This document shows, one piece after another, positions 14,172 through 21,375 of a stretch of DNA of 21,375 nt. Made by a program: the position numbers and the translations under genes. Location of the stretch: assembly GCA_014730235.1 (NCBI GenBank), contig WJIO01000314.1:1-21375 (forward strand), written 5' to 3'. This DNA comes from Candidatus Poribacteria bacterium. GTDB lineage: Bacteria > Poribacteria > DTPJ01 > WJIO01. Numbering within the stretch: the first letter of the stretch is position 1; every line of letters begins with the position of its first letter. The notes under the pieces are model-generated. The model made no database searches, had not been told where the DNA came from, and saw only the letters and a list, made by a program, of their open reading frames with translations.

Positions 14172-16045
14172 TGCAAAATCCCTTTGGGAAAAAGAAGACA
14201 ATACTGGAATACTTTGACGAGGAATACAGGTACCTGGACGAAGCAGGACGGGAGTTCGCCCAGGCCTATCCACAGCGCGGGCGTTTTCTTAATATTGACC
14301 AGAGGGATGATCGAGATCCCTATGTTGAACGTTTATTCGAGGGATTTGCGTTTCTGACAGGGAGAATCCGTCAGAAATTAGATGACGAGTTGCCAGAGTT
14401 AACTCAATCATTGCTGGGATTGCTGTGGCCGCATTTTGTCAGACCTATACCATCTATGTCAATCCTTGAATTTAAAATGTCTCCGGGACGCGCTCAAAAG
14501 CCATTGATAATAAAGCGGGGAACGGAAGTAGCCTCTCAGCCGTTGAATGGAAAGATATGCCAGTTTCAATCCTGCTATGACCTTTTAGTCCGTCCTATAA
14601 TCCTGAAAAAAGCTGTTTTGGCCGGTGATTCCACGATAAGTTTTCAATTCAGCATAACTGATGATATGGATTACAGAAAGCTCTTCGTGCCATCTGATGA
14701 AAAATATGAATATAACCGGCATTTGAGAAAATCCCTTCGCCTGTTTATACATGACGTGGATCAACCCACCATGTCGGATATTCACCTGTACCTGACGCGA
14801 TATGTTCAACGGGTCGTTATAAAATCCATCCCTGATGGTGCGCAAACTACCATACAGGGACAGGCGGGAGTAATGCCCGTAGGATTTGCACCCCAGGAAA
14901 GCCTGCTGCCGTATACAAACTATTCGTTTTTCGGATATGGATTATTGCAGGAGTATTTCTGTTATCCCAGAAAATTTATGTTCTTTGACATTGTTGGTTT
15001 TGATAGGCTTTCATCTCTACTGGAAAGCACCAATGAATTAGAGGTACAGGTTCATTTTAACAGGCCTTTTCCTATGGAAAGAAGATTTTCCGCCGATAAT
15101 TTCAGGCTTCACTGCGTACCGATAGTTAATCTCTTTAAAACTGAAGCTTTGCCCATAATCGTAAAACATGAGGTTTCAGAATACAGGATTAATCCACCGG
15201 AAGCCTGCGAGTTCTACAGCGTTGATTCGGTTGAGGGTGTTATTAACAGCACTATGAATACCCGAAATTATGCGCCCTTTTACTCTTTTAAACACAATAT
15301 TACAAGAGAAGATCCTTCATCGGACAGGTATTATCATGTTATGACGCGGCAGGGAACGCGTAAAGACGGGGAAGAGAAGCCTGAAAATTATCAGGATGCT
15401 TATATAACCATAGCAAGTCCGGATCTGGAACTGGAAGAATTGAGGGAAGAAACACTTTCCATAAGGCTTACGTGCACCAATGGTCGTCTTTCCCGAGAAC
15501 TTAAAGAGGGTGATATACGCAACAGGACTTCTAATTCCAGTATTCCGGAGTTTATCCAATTCAGAAATATCATACAACCCTCGGTCATAATATACCCGCC
15601 GCTGCAATCAGGATTAGAATGGCGTTTTATTTCACACCTCGCCCTCAATTATATATCCCTTAGCAATCCGGAATCCCTGCGGGGACTTCTGGAGTTATAT
15701 AACTGGATCATAGAAAGAGGGCTAAAAGAAGCAAACTACCGACGTATTTCCAGCATACAGGACATAAGCATAATACCCCGGGAAATTCCTTATCGAGGCT
15801 CTGTTATAAGGGGTATGGAAATAATTCTGGAATTGTTAAAGGAAAATTTCACCGATGATGGTGATCTAAACCTTTTTGGCATGGTTATGGATAATTTCTT
15901 TAAAATGTATGCTTCTATAAATTCCTTTATTCAGTTGACCGTTGTATCCCATGAAACTAAAGAGGTATTGTTTAAATGGAGTCCGGAACCCATGACCCAA
16001 AGAAACAGGAAAAGTATGATCGGGAGAAAATCTCTTCCTCTGTAG
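14171..16045 (+). CDS. tssF: T6SS baseplate protein TssF (ImpG/VasA)
   Basis: 624 residues, typical length. Classic N-terminus: YFDEEYRYLDEAGREFAQ, DPYVERLFEGFAFLTGRIRQ and KLDDELPELTQSLLGLLWPH, followed by RPIPSMSILEFK. Later blocks include GTEVASQPL, LRLFIHD, a YSFFGYGLLQEYFCYPRKF segment, VHFNRPFP, INLFKTEALPI-like and FYSVDSVEGV. The start is the ATG formed by the tssE stop (TAATG), so translation is probably coupled. TssF binds TssG in the baseplate wedge. The 3' end overlaps tssG by 70 bases. Confidence 0.94.
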   Translation: MQNPFGKKKTILEYFDEEYRYLDEAGREFAQAYPQRGRFLNIDQRDDRDPYVERLFEGFAFLTGRIRQKLDDELPELTQSLLGLLWPHFVRPIPSMSILEFKMSPGRAQKPLIIKRGTEVASQPLNGKICQFQSCYDLLVRPIILKKAVLAGDSTISFQFSITDDMDYRKLFVPSDEKYEYNRHLRKSLRLFIHDVDQPTMSDIHLYLTRYVQRVVIKSIPDGAQTTIQGQAGVMPVGFAPQESLLPYTNYSFFGYGLLQEYFCYPRKFMFFDIVGFDRLSSLLESTNELEVQVHFNRPFPMERRFSADNFRLHCVPIVNLFKTEALPIIVKHEVSEYRINPPEACEFYSVDSVEGVINSTMNTRNYAPFYSFKHNITREDPSSDRYYHVMTRQGTRKDGEEKPENYQDAYITIASPDLELEELREETLSIRLTCTNGRLSRELKEGDIRNRTSNSSIPEFIQFRNIIQPSVIIYPPLQSGLEWRFISHLALNYISLSNPESLRGLLELYNWIIERGLKEANYRRISSIQDISIIPREIPYRGSVIRGMEIILELLKENFTDDGDLNLFGMVMDNFFKMYASINSFIQLTVVSHETKEVLFKWSPEPMTQRNRKSMIGRKSLPL

Positions 16046-17076
16046 TGAATCGTCTGTTCCAGAAAGGACATCGCTTCAGCTTTTTTCAGGCGGTAAGCCT
16101 TCTGGAGAAACTCTATAAGGATGCGGCTCATCCCGGTGAAGAAGGGCCCTTAAATCAGGAGAAAATCCGTTTCCATGCCAGTTCAAGACAGTCTTTTCCG
16201 GCTTCAGATATCAGTAAAGTAGAGCATATACAGAGAGATGACAGAGATTATGTCCGAATGATCCTGAATTTCATGGGTCTATACGGTGTTGATTCACCTC
16301 TACCAACCTATTTCTCTGAAATAATATCCAGAGTTCCTGACGAGGATGTGGATACTGAAGAAGAACCGGATGAAGAGGAAAGCGGGATAAAAGCCCTGCG
16401 GAAGTTTCTTGACATATTCGATCATCGTATTTATTCCCTTTTCTACCGAAGCTGGATGAAATATCGCTACCATCTGCAATTCGAGCCAGAAGCAAAAGAT
16501 AACTATTCCCGATACTTGCTGTCCTTTCTCGGTCTGGGAACTCAGGATTCCCAGAGGATTTTTGGGAAAAAGATAAGCCGCCTTATCGCATATTCAGGAA
16601 TAATGAGTCAGAATACTCGATGTGCTGATGGTCTGGCAGGCTTCTTATCTGAATATTATTATGGTGTTGAGGTTGAAATTCTGGAGTTTATCCCCCAATG
16701 GATTAGCATACCAGATCAGTATAGAGCAAGATTAAACAGTCGACAACCTCTGATTTTAGGTGAAGATACTACTATCGGTCATCAAATAATGGATTACAAC
16801 AATAAATTCCGGGTGGTATTGGGGCCGATAAGCTTTGAGATGCTGATTAAATTTCTTCCGGGAAAAAGGAATTTCCGGGAATTATGCAATCTTATATATT
16901 TATATACATCCCGGAAACTTTCTTTTGACGTGCAGTTTGTAATGAAAAAGACAGAAGTGCCGCCGCTGCAGTTGAAGAGTGAAGATGATAGAGAAATAAA
17001 TGCTCAACTGGGTTTAACCACCTGGTTAGGTGAACCACAGTCGGAAAAAGTTCAACTTACGTTATCACCTTATTAA
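15976..17076 (+). CDS. tssG: T6SS baseplate protein TssG (ImpH/VasB)
   Basis: 366 residues. AGAGGT sits about nine bases before the ATG at 15976, which supports this start despite a 70-base overlap with tssF. A GTG at 16045 next to the tssF stop is the alternative and would give 343 residues. Signatures: GHRFSFFQAVSLLEKL, IRFHASSRQSFPASDI, MILNFMGLYGVDSPLPTYF, and LRKFLDIFDHRIYSLFYRSW with MKYRY. A strongly acidic insert (about 119-136, Asp/Glu-rich) precedes the LRKFLDIF block. Partner of TssF in the baseplate wedge. The stop lies four bases before mobile repeat copy E. Confidence 0.92.
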   Translation: MESGTHDPKKQEKYDREKISSSVVNRLFQKGHRFSFFQAVSLLEKLYKDAAHPGEEGPLNQEKIRFHASSRQSFPASDISKVEHIQRDDRDYVRMILNFMGLYGVDSPLPTYFSEIISRVPDEDVDTEEEPDEEESGIKALRKFLDIFDHRIYSLFYRSWMKYRYHLQFEPEAKDNYSRYLLSFLGLGTQDSQRIFGKKISRLIAYSGIMSQNTRCADGLAGFLSEYYYGVEVEILEFIPQWISIPDQYRARLNSRQPLILGEDTTIGHQIMDYNNKFRVVLGPISFEMLIKFLPGKRNFRELCNLIYLYTSRKLSFDVQFVMKKTEVPPLQLKSEDDREINAQLGLTTWLGEPQSEKVQLTLSPY

Positions 17077-17080
17077 AATT

Positions 17081-17243
17081 GGCTTTTCCGGGTTTAGTAT
17101 GGTTATAATTGAAAATTCTCTCAGCTTGTCATTCCTGCGAAAGCAGGAATCCAGTCTTTATTCGGATCTACTGGATTCCTGTTTTCGCAGGAATGACAGC
17201 ATGAAGAAGTTTCTTATCTTTACCATACTAAACCCGGAAAGCC
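17081..17243 (+). repeat. MITE-like element, copy E (163 bp, expanded core)
   Basis: Ends GGCTTTTCCGGGTTTAGTATGG and CCATACTAAACCCGGAAAGCC pair with one base missing on the right. The side arms match copy C. The 26-bp core is replaced by a 70-bp inverted repeat: arms of 27 bp at 17128-17154 and 17171-17197 (26 of 27 matching) around a 16-base spacer, which accounts for the extra 44 bases. The flanks TTAAAATT and TTTACTCG are not a target duplication. It fills the gap between tssG and clpV. Confidence 0.88.
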
Positions 17244-17267
17244 TTTACTCGTTAAGGATCTGGAGCA

Positions 17268-19886
17268 ATGCTTACAAAAGACACCAGAGATATAAAGCGA
17301 TTATCCCAAAAATTAAACAACTATACAGTCAATACCCTGGAAGCTGCATTGGGACTTTGTGTAAACCGGGGGCATTATCAGGTTTCTATCGAACATTTGC
17401 TGTTGAAATTTCTGGAGGATGCCAAAAGTGATATACCCCTTATATTATCCCATTTTGATATAAATCCGGGGGAACTTTCAAGAGAACTCAACCGATCCCT
17501 GGAGGATTTCAGAAGCGGCAATACCGGCAAACCTTCCTGGTCTCCGTCCTTACTACAGGTTTTTGAGTCTGCATGGACTGCTGTTACCCTGTATCACGAG
17601 CAGAACAAAATCCGTTCCGGTGCGATTCTGGAGGCTTTTTTGTATATGGACAGCTTCCAATCTGAGGAATACATGGATATGCTGTCGGAAATCCGCCAGG
17701 ATGAACTGCGGCAGGATTTTATGAGTATAGTGGCTGATTCCGTTGAAGATACCCAGGCTCAGACCATAACCAAGACTCAGGAAAAAACTACGACTGCTCA
17801 ACCCGAAGGTGATACGGCTTTGGATCGCTACACTATAGACGTAACAGGCCGGGCCAGAGCAGGAGGGATCGATCCGGCTCGGGGTCGGGATAAGGAAATC
17901 CGCCAGATAATAGATATCCTCAGCAGACGGCGAAAGAATAACCCTATATTGGTAGGCGAAGCCGGTGTTGGTAAAACCCATGTGGTGGAGGGTATCTCTC
18001 TCCGAATTGTGGAGGGTGACGTCCCCGACACCTTGAGAGAGGTGGATATTCGCGGACTTGATATGGGTTTGCTGGAAGCCGGAGCGGGAGTCAAGGGTGA
18101 GTTTGAGAACCGGCTTAAAGCAGTTATCAACGAAGTAAAGGAATCACCAAAACCCATAGTGATTTTTATTGACGAAGCCCATATGCTCATTGGAGCTGGT
18201 GGCTCAGCCGGTACAGCCGATGCTGCCAATATGCTGAAACCTGAGTTAGCTAGAGGTGAATTGAGAACCATTGCATCCACCACATTCTCAGAATACAAGA
18301 GATACATAGAGAAAGACCCGGCCTTGGCCCGAAGATTCCAACCTGTCAGCATAGACGAACCTACAGAAGAAAATGCAAGCATAATGTTAAGATCAGTAAA
18401 GAGCAAGTTCGAGTTACACCATGACATACAAATCTCTGATGAAGCCATCACCAATGCTGTTAAGCTCTCAGCCCGATATATCACCGGAAGGCATCTGCCT
18501 GATAAAGCCGTTGATCTTATGGATACTGCTGCCGCAAGGGTTAAGATGGAACATACGGCAAAACCGGCTAAATTGGACGATCTGGAAAGACGTATCGAGA
18601 ATATAAACATAGAGATAGCCGCAAAACGCAGGGATATGACACTGGGATTAATTACCGATGAGTCTGTTGTTGCTGAACTGGAAAACGAGTTAAAGGAATC
18701 TCAGGAACAACTCAAGCCTCTGCGGGAAAGATGGAAGAAAGAAACAAAAATTGTGAAAAAGATCCATTCACTTCAAAAGCAGTTGATGGAATCGGAAAGC
18801 GATGATGCAAAGACGGAACTGGATAATCTGAGGGCGAAACTCCGGGAGATACAGGGTGACGATCCCCTGGTGCATGTGGACGTGGATGCCAACATAGCTG
18901 CCCAGGTAGTGGCTGACTGGACTGGAATACCCATGGGGAACATGCTGAAAGATGAGGCAAAAATTCTGTTGAATTTTGAAGACCTTATGGAAGAGCGGAT
19001 TCTCGGTCAATTCCATGCGATCAAAGAAATGGCTGACGTAATCAGAGCCTCAAAAGCTGGTATTGGCAATCCAGATGCTCCTATCGGTGTGTTCTTGTTT
19101 GCTGGACCGAGCGGCGTGGGTAAGACTGAAAGCTCTCTGGCTTTGGCTGATCTGCTTTTCGGTGGGGAACGCTTTGTGACTAACATCAACATGTCGGAGT
19201 ATCAAGAAAGCCACACCGTATCACAGTTAAAAGGCGCGCCGCCGGGTTATGTTGGGTACGGCGAGGGTGGAATACTTACGGAAGCCGTTCGGCAAAGACC
19301 CTATTCTGTGGTAGTTCTGGATGAAGTGGAAAAAGCCCATAGAGATGTGTTAAATCTTTTCTATCAGGTTTTCGATAAGGGCTTTATGCGGGATGGTGAG
19401 GGACGTGAGATTGACTTTAAGAATACAGTAATTGTCATGACCGGCAATCTCGGTTGGGAAACAATATTTCATATGAGTTCTGGTGATAAACGACCCGATC
19501 CTGAGGAAGTTGTGAAAGCTATTATGCCAGAGCTTCAGAGACACTTTGGTGTGGCTTTATTGGCTCGCTGCAAAGTAATTCCATTTTTACCTCTGGATAA
19601 GGATACCATGAAGGGCATAGTTAGGATGAAATTGCATAAAATAGGAAATCGGCTTAATAAAAACCACGATATGGGCTTTGAATACTCCGATGACATGGTA
19701 GATCGCATCGCCGAAAGATGTACCCAAATGGAATCCGGTGCCCGAAACGTTGATCATATTATTGATAAAACTATACTACCCGGTATTTCGTCGATTTTAA
19801 TTTCGCAGATTGCAGAAGATGCTATGCCTTCTATGTTAAGGCTGACTATGGATGAAGCCGGTGAGTTTAAATACAATTTTGAATAA
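17268..19886 (+). CDS. clpV: T6SS sheath-recycling AAA+ ATPase ClpV (TssH)
   Basis: 872 residues. The Clp N-domain (about 10-150) contains NTLEAALGLCVNRGHYQVSI, the ClpV-type variant of the repeat. AAA-1 has Walker A GEAGVGKT (230-237), Walker B IVIFIDEA (297-304) and an arginine-rich LARRFQPV. The M-domain coiled coil covers about 435-530. AAA-2 has Walker A GPSGVGKT (613-620), Walker B VVVLDEVEKAH, a GAPPGYVGYGEGG pore-loop region, and the sensor/arginine block ESGARNVDHI. Both ATPase sites look intact. ClpV binds contracted TssBC sheath and unfolds it for reuse. The ATG at 17268 has AAGGA nine bases upstream, just beyond the repeat end. Confidence 0.96.
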   Translation: MLTKDTRDIKRLSQKLNNYTVNTLEAALGLCVNRGHYQVSIEHLLLKFLEDAKSDIPLILSHFDINPGELSRELNRSLEDFRSGNTGKPSWSPSLLQVFESAWTAVTLYHEQNKIRSGAILEAFLYMDSFQSEEYMDMLSEIRQDELRQDFMSIVADSVEDTQAQTITKTQEKTTTAQPEGDTALDRYTIDVTGRARAGGIDPARGRDKEIRQIIDILSRRRKNNPILVGEAGVGKTHVVEGISLRIVEGDVPDTLREVDIRGLDMGLLEAGAGVKGEFENRLKAVINEVKESPKPIVIFIDEAHMLIGAGGSAGTADAANMLKPELARGELRTIASTTFSEYKRYIEKDPALARRFQPVSIDEPTEENASIMLRSVKSKFELHHDIQISDEAITNAVKLSARYITGRHLPDKAVDLMDTAAARVKMEHTAKPAKLDDLERRIENINIEIAAKRRDMTLGLITDESVVAELENELKESQEQLKPLRERWKKETKIVKKIHSLQKQLMESESDDAKTELDNLRAKLREIQGDDPLVHVDVDANIAAQVVADWTGIPMGNMLKDEAKILLNFEDLMEERILGQFHAIKEMADVIRASKAGIGNPDAPIGVFLFAGPSGVGKTESSLALADLLFGGERFVTNINMSEYQESHTVSQLKGAPPGYVGYGEGGILTEAVRQRPYSVVVLDEVEKAHRDVLNLFYQVFDKGFMRDGEGREIDFKNTVIVMTGNLGWETIFHMSSGDKRPDPEEVVKAIMPELQRHFGVALLARCKVIPFLPLDKDTMKGIVRMKLHKIGNRLNKNHDMGFEYSDDMVDRIAERCTQMESGARNVDHIIDKTILPGISSILISQIAEDAMPSMLRLTMDEAGEFKYNFE

Positions 19887-19920
19887 AAGTATATAATTTT
19901 CAGGTTAAGAGGTTATCTAA

Positions 19921-21375
19921 ATGCGGTTGGCTGCTGAGATTGAACATTTTATATTCGAGCCAGAGGATGAAAGTCTGCCTGAATTTACGGTCTTGGAATT
20001 CACAGGTAAGGAGAGTATATCTCAACTGACGCACTTTGAAATTGATATTACATGTGCCGAGAACAACCTGGATTTTTCAAAGCTCCTCAACCGGCGCGCT
20101 TCACTGAAAATATGGTGTTTTCAGGATAACGATTACAGTCGGGTCTATCATGGTATTATATCCAGCTTTGAGCAGATCAGGGAAGAGGGTGATTACGGCA
20201 TATACCGGGCTGTGATGGTTCCCATGCTTTGGCGTCTGACCCTTAAATATCAGAGTCGCGTCTTTCAGGAAAAAAGCGTGCCGGAGATAATTGAGCAGAT
20301 ACTTACAGAATCGGGATTTCAGGCTGATGATTACAGAAACGCCCTTCAGGGAAGCTATGAGCTGCTTAATCAAGTTCCAAGGGAATTCTGTATTCAGTAC
20401 AGGGAGAGTGATTTTAACTTCATATCCCGGCTGATGGAAGAAGAAGGCATCTTTTATTTCTTTGAATACGGCGATGATAAGGAAGTGATTGTCATAGCTG
20501 ATGATTCAACGGTTCATGAAAGCACTTCACCTATCAGCGAGATCAGGTATGAACTACCCAGCAGGCTACAGCCTATCGAGGAGGAATATATACATCCTCT
20601 TAGATACAAGCAGTCCGTTGTTACAGCCAACGTTAAGCTGAAGGACTTTAACTATGATACACCTCAAACAAATCTGCTGGTATCGTCTCAAAATGATCAA
20701 GATTCTGATACGATCTATTACGATTATCCCGGTCGCTTTGGTTTTCTGGATCATGGAACAGACCTGGCGGCTGTACGCAACGAGGAAATAGCCGCTGGAC
20801 ATAAGCTTATTTTCGGAGGCAGTAACTGTCGTTCACTTTGTGCTGGCTATCTTTTCACCCTTACGGAACATCCAAGAGATGAGCTAATGCAGGAATACCT
20901 TTTGACCGGGGTATCGCATCACGGCGTACAGGGAGGTACTCTGGCTACAGACGTGGAAACCAGTTATGACAACATCTTTGAGTGTATACCTTCCCAAGTC
21001 CAGTATCGCCCAGCTCGGATCACGTCAAAGCCGGTAATAAAAGGAACTCAGACGGCTATAATAGTGGGCCCTGAGGGCGAAGAGATATACGTTGACGAAA
21101 AAGGACGTGTAAAGGCCCAATTTCACTGGGATCTTGAAGGAGAGTATAACGAATCCAGTTCCTGCTGGATTCGCGTCAGTCAGCGATGGGCTGGAAACGG
21201 CTGGGGTGGTATGTTTATCCCCCGGATCGGTCAGGAGGTTATAGTAGATTTTCTGGAGGGTGACCCGGACAAGCCAATAATTGTTGGTTCGGTATATAAC
21301 GGTGATCATCAGCCTCCTTATCCCCTCCCCGATGAAAAAACTAAGTCCACTATCAACTCCAATTCATCTGTAGGT
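19921..21375 (+). CDS. vgrG: T6SS spike protein VgrG (TssI), partial (3' end outside window)
   Basis: 485 codons, open to the window edge. AGAGG lies eight bases before the ATG, and the gene starts 34 bases after clpV. The gp27-like region spans about 1-340: EFTVLEFTGKESISQLTHFE, RVYHGIISSFEQI, the signature QVPREFCIQYRESDFNFISR with LMEEEGIFYFF, and GRFGFLDHG. The gp5-like OB-fold follows (about 365-455): EEIYVDEKGRVKAQFHWD, CWIRVSQRWAGNGWGGMFIP, GQEVIVDFLEGDPDKPI, GSVYNG. The gp5 C-terminal needle and any effector extension lie beyond the window, so it cannot be said whether this VgrG is an evolved effector. VgrG trimers cap the Hcp tube. Confidence 0.96.
   Translation, partial: MRLAAEIEHFIFEPEDESLPEFTVLEFTGKESISQLTHFEIDITCAENNLDFSKLLNRRASLKIWCFQDNDYSRVYHGIISSFEQIREEGDYGIYRAVMVPMLWRLTLKYQSRVFQEKSVPEIIEQILTESGFQADDYRNALQGSYELLNQVPREFCIQYRESDFNFISRLMEEEGIFYFFEYGDDKEVIVIADDSTVHESTSPISEIRYELPSRLQPIEEEYIHPLRYKQSVVTANVKLKDFNYDTPQTNLLVSSQNDQDSDTIYYDYPGRFGFLDHGTDLAAVRNEEIAAGHKLIFGGSNCRSLCAGYLFTLTEHPRDELMQEYLLTGVSHHGVQGGTLATDVETSYDNIFECIPSQVQYRPARITSKPVIKGTQTAIIVGPEGEEIYVDEKGRVKAQFHWDLEGEYNESSSCWIRVSQRWAGNGWGGMFIPRIGQEVIVDFLEGDPDKPIIVGSVYNGDHQPPYPLPDEKTKSTINSNSSVG

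Noticed and set aside
802-17243. CRISPR-like or tandem repeat array
   Set aside because: The repeats are thousands of bases apart, each internally palindromic with its own flanks, and there are no spacers or cas genes.
17030-17431. 133-codon plus-strand ORF overlapping the end of tssG and the start of clpV
   Set aside because: Its middle is a translation of the palindromic repeat copy E (the familiar SFLRKQESS / SCFRRNDS type), and its ends lie in other frames of tssG and clpV. No ribosome site.
17828-18610. 260-codon minus-strand ORF within clpV
   Set aside because: Antisense to a highly conserved AAA+ domain; Ser/Pro/Leu-rich composition typical of a shadow frame.

Overview
This window is most of a type VI secretion system (T6SS) gene cluster from a Gram-negative bacterium. 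Base composition is moderately AT-rich. Signal peptides, lipoboxes and an outer-membrane-type barrel show a two-membrane cell. The host cannot be named from the sequence. The gene style and the intergenic palindromes with a GTCATTCCTGC/GCAGGAATGAC core would fit a Desulfobacterota- or Nitrospirota-like organism, but that is only a guess.

Layout. (1) Bases 1-750, minus strand: the N-terminal part of an exported beta-barrel-like protein, cut by the window edge. (2) 751-1031: divergent intergenic region with a half-copy of a small mobile repeat and a candidate promoter. (3) 1032-8771, plus strand: a tightly packed operon with an unusual TssM and four lipoproteins. The TssM keeps the membrane anchor and cytoplasmic GTPase-like domain, but its periplasmic part looks replaced by Ig-like repeats and a C-terminal TPR. 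The lipoproteins are built from LPP20-like, FlgT-like, CsgG/FlgO-like and TPR modules. (4) 8772-9109: a second intergenic region with a full mobile-repeat copy and a strong promoter flanked by inverted repeats. (5) 9110-21375, plus strand: tssA, tssB, tssC, hcp, tssE, tssF, tssG, clpV (tssH) and the first 485 codons of vgrG (tssI).

How the parts work together. TssB and TssC form the contractile sheath around an Hcp tube. TssE, TssF and TssG are baseplate parts, VgrG is the spike, TssA organises sheath/tube assembly, and ClpV recycles the contracted sheath. TssM would anchor this to the envelope. No TssJ, TssK or TssL is present in the window. The place where a TssJ lipoprotein might be expected is taken by four lipoproteins whose domains recall the outer-membrane flagellar H-ring (FlgO, FlgP, FlgT) and the CsgG curli channel. 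My main hypothesis is that this T6SS uses an alternative trans-envelope complex: a modified TssM partnered with a multi-lipoprotein outer-membrane ring.

A second notable feature is a MITE-like family of 119 bp with terminal inverted repeats, four near-complete copies and one half-copy. Two copies are bounded by perfect 8-bp target duplications. The copies sit in the gaps upstream of tssM, tssA, tssB, hcp and clpV, and subtracting them restores tight operon spacing at tssA-tssB and tssG-clpV.
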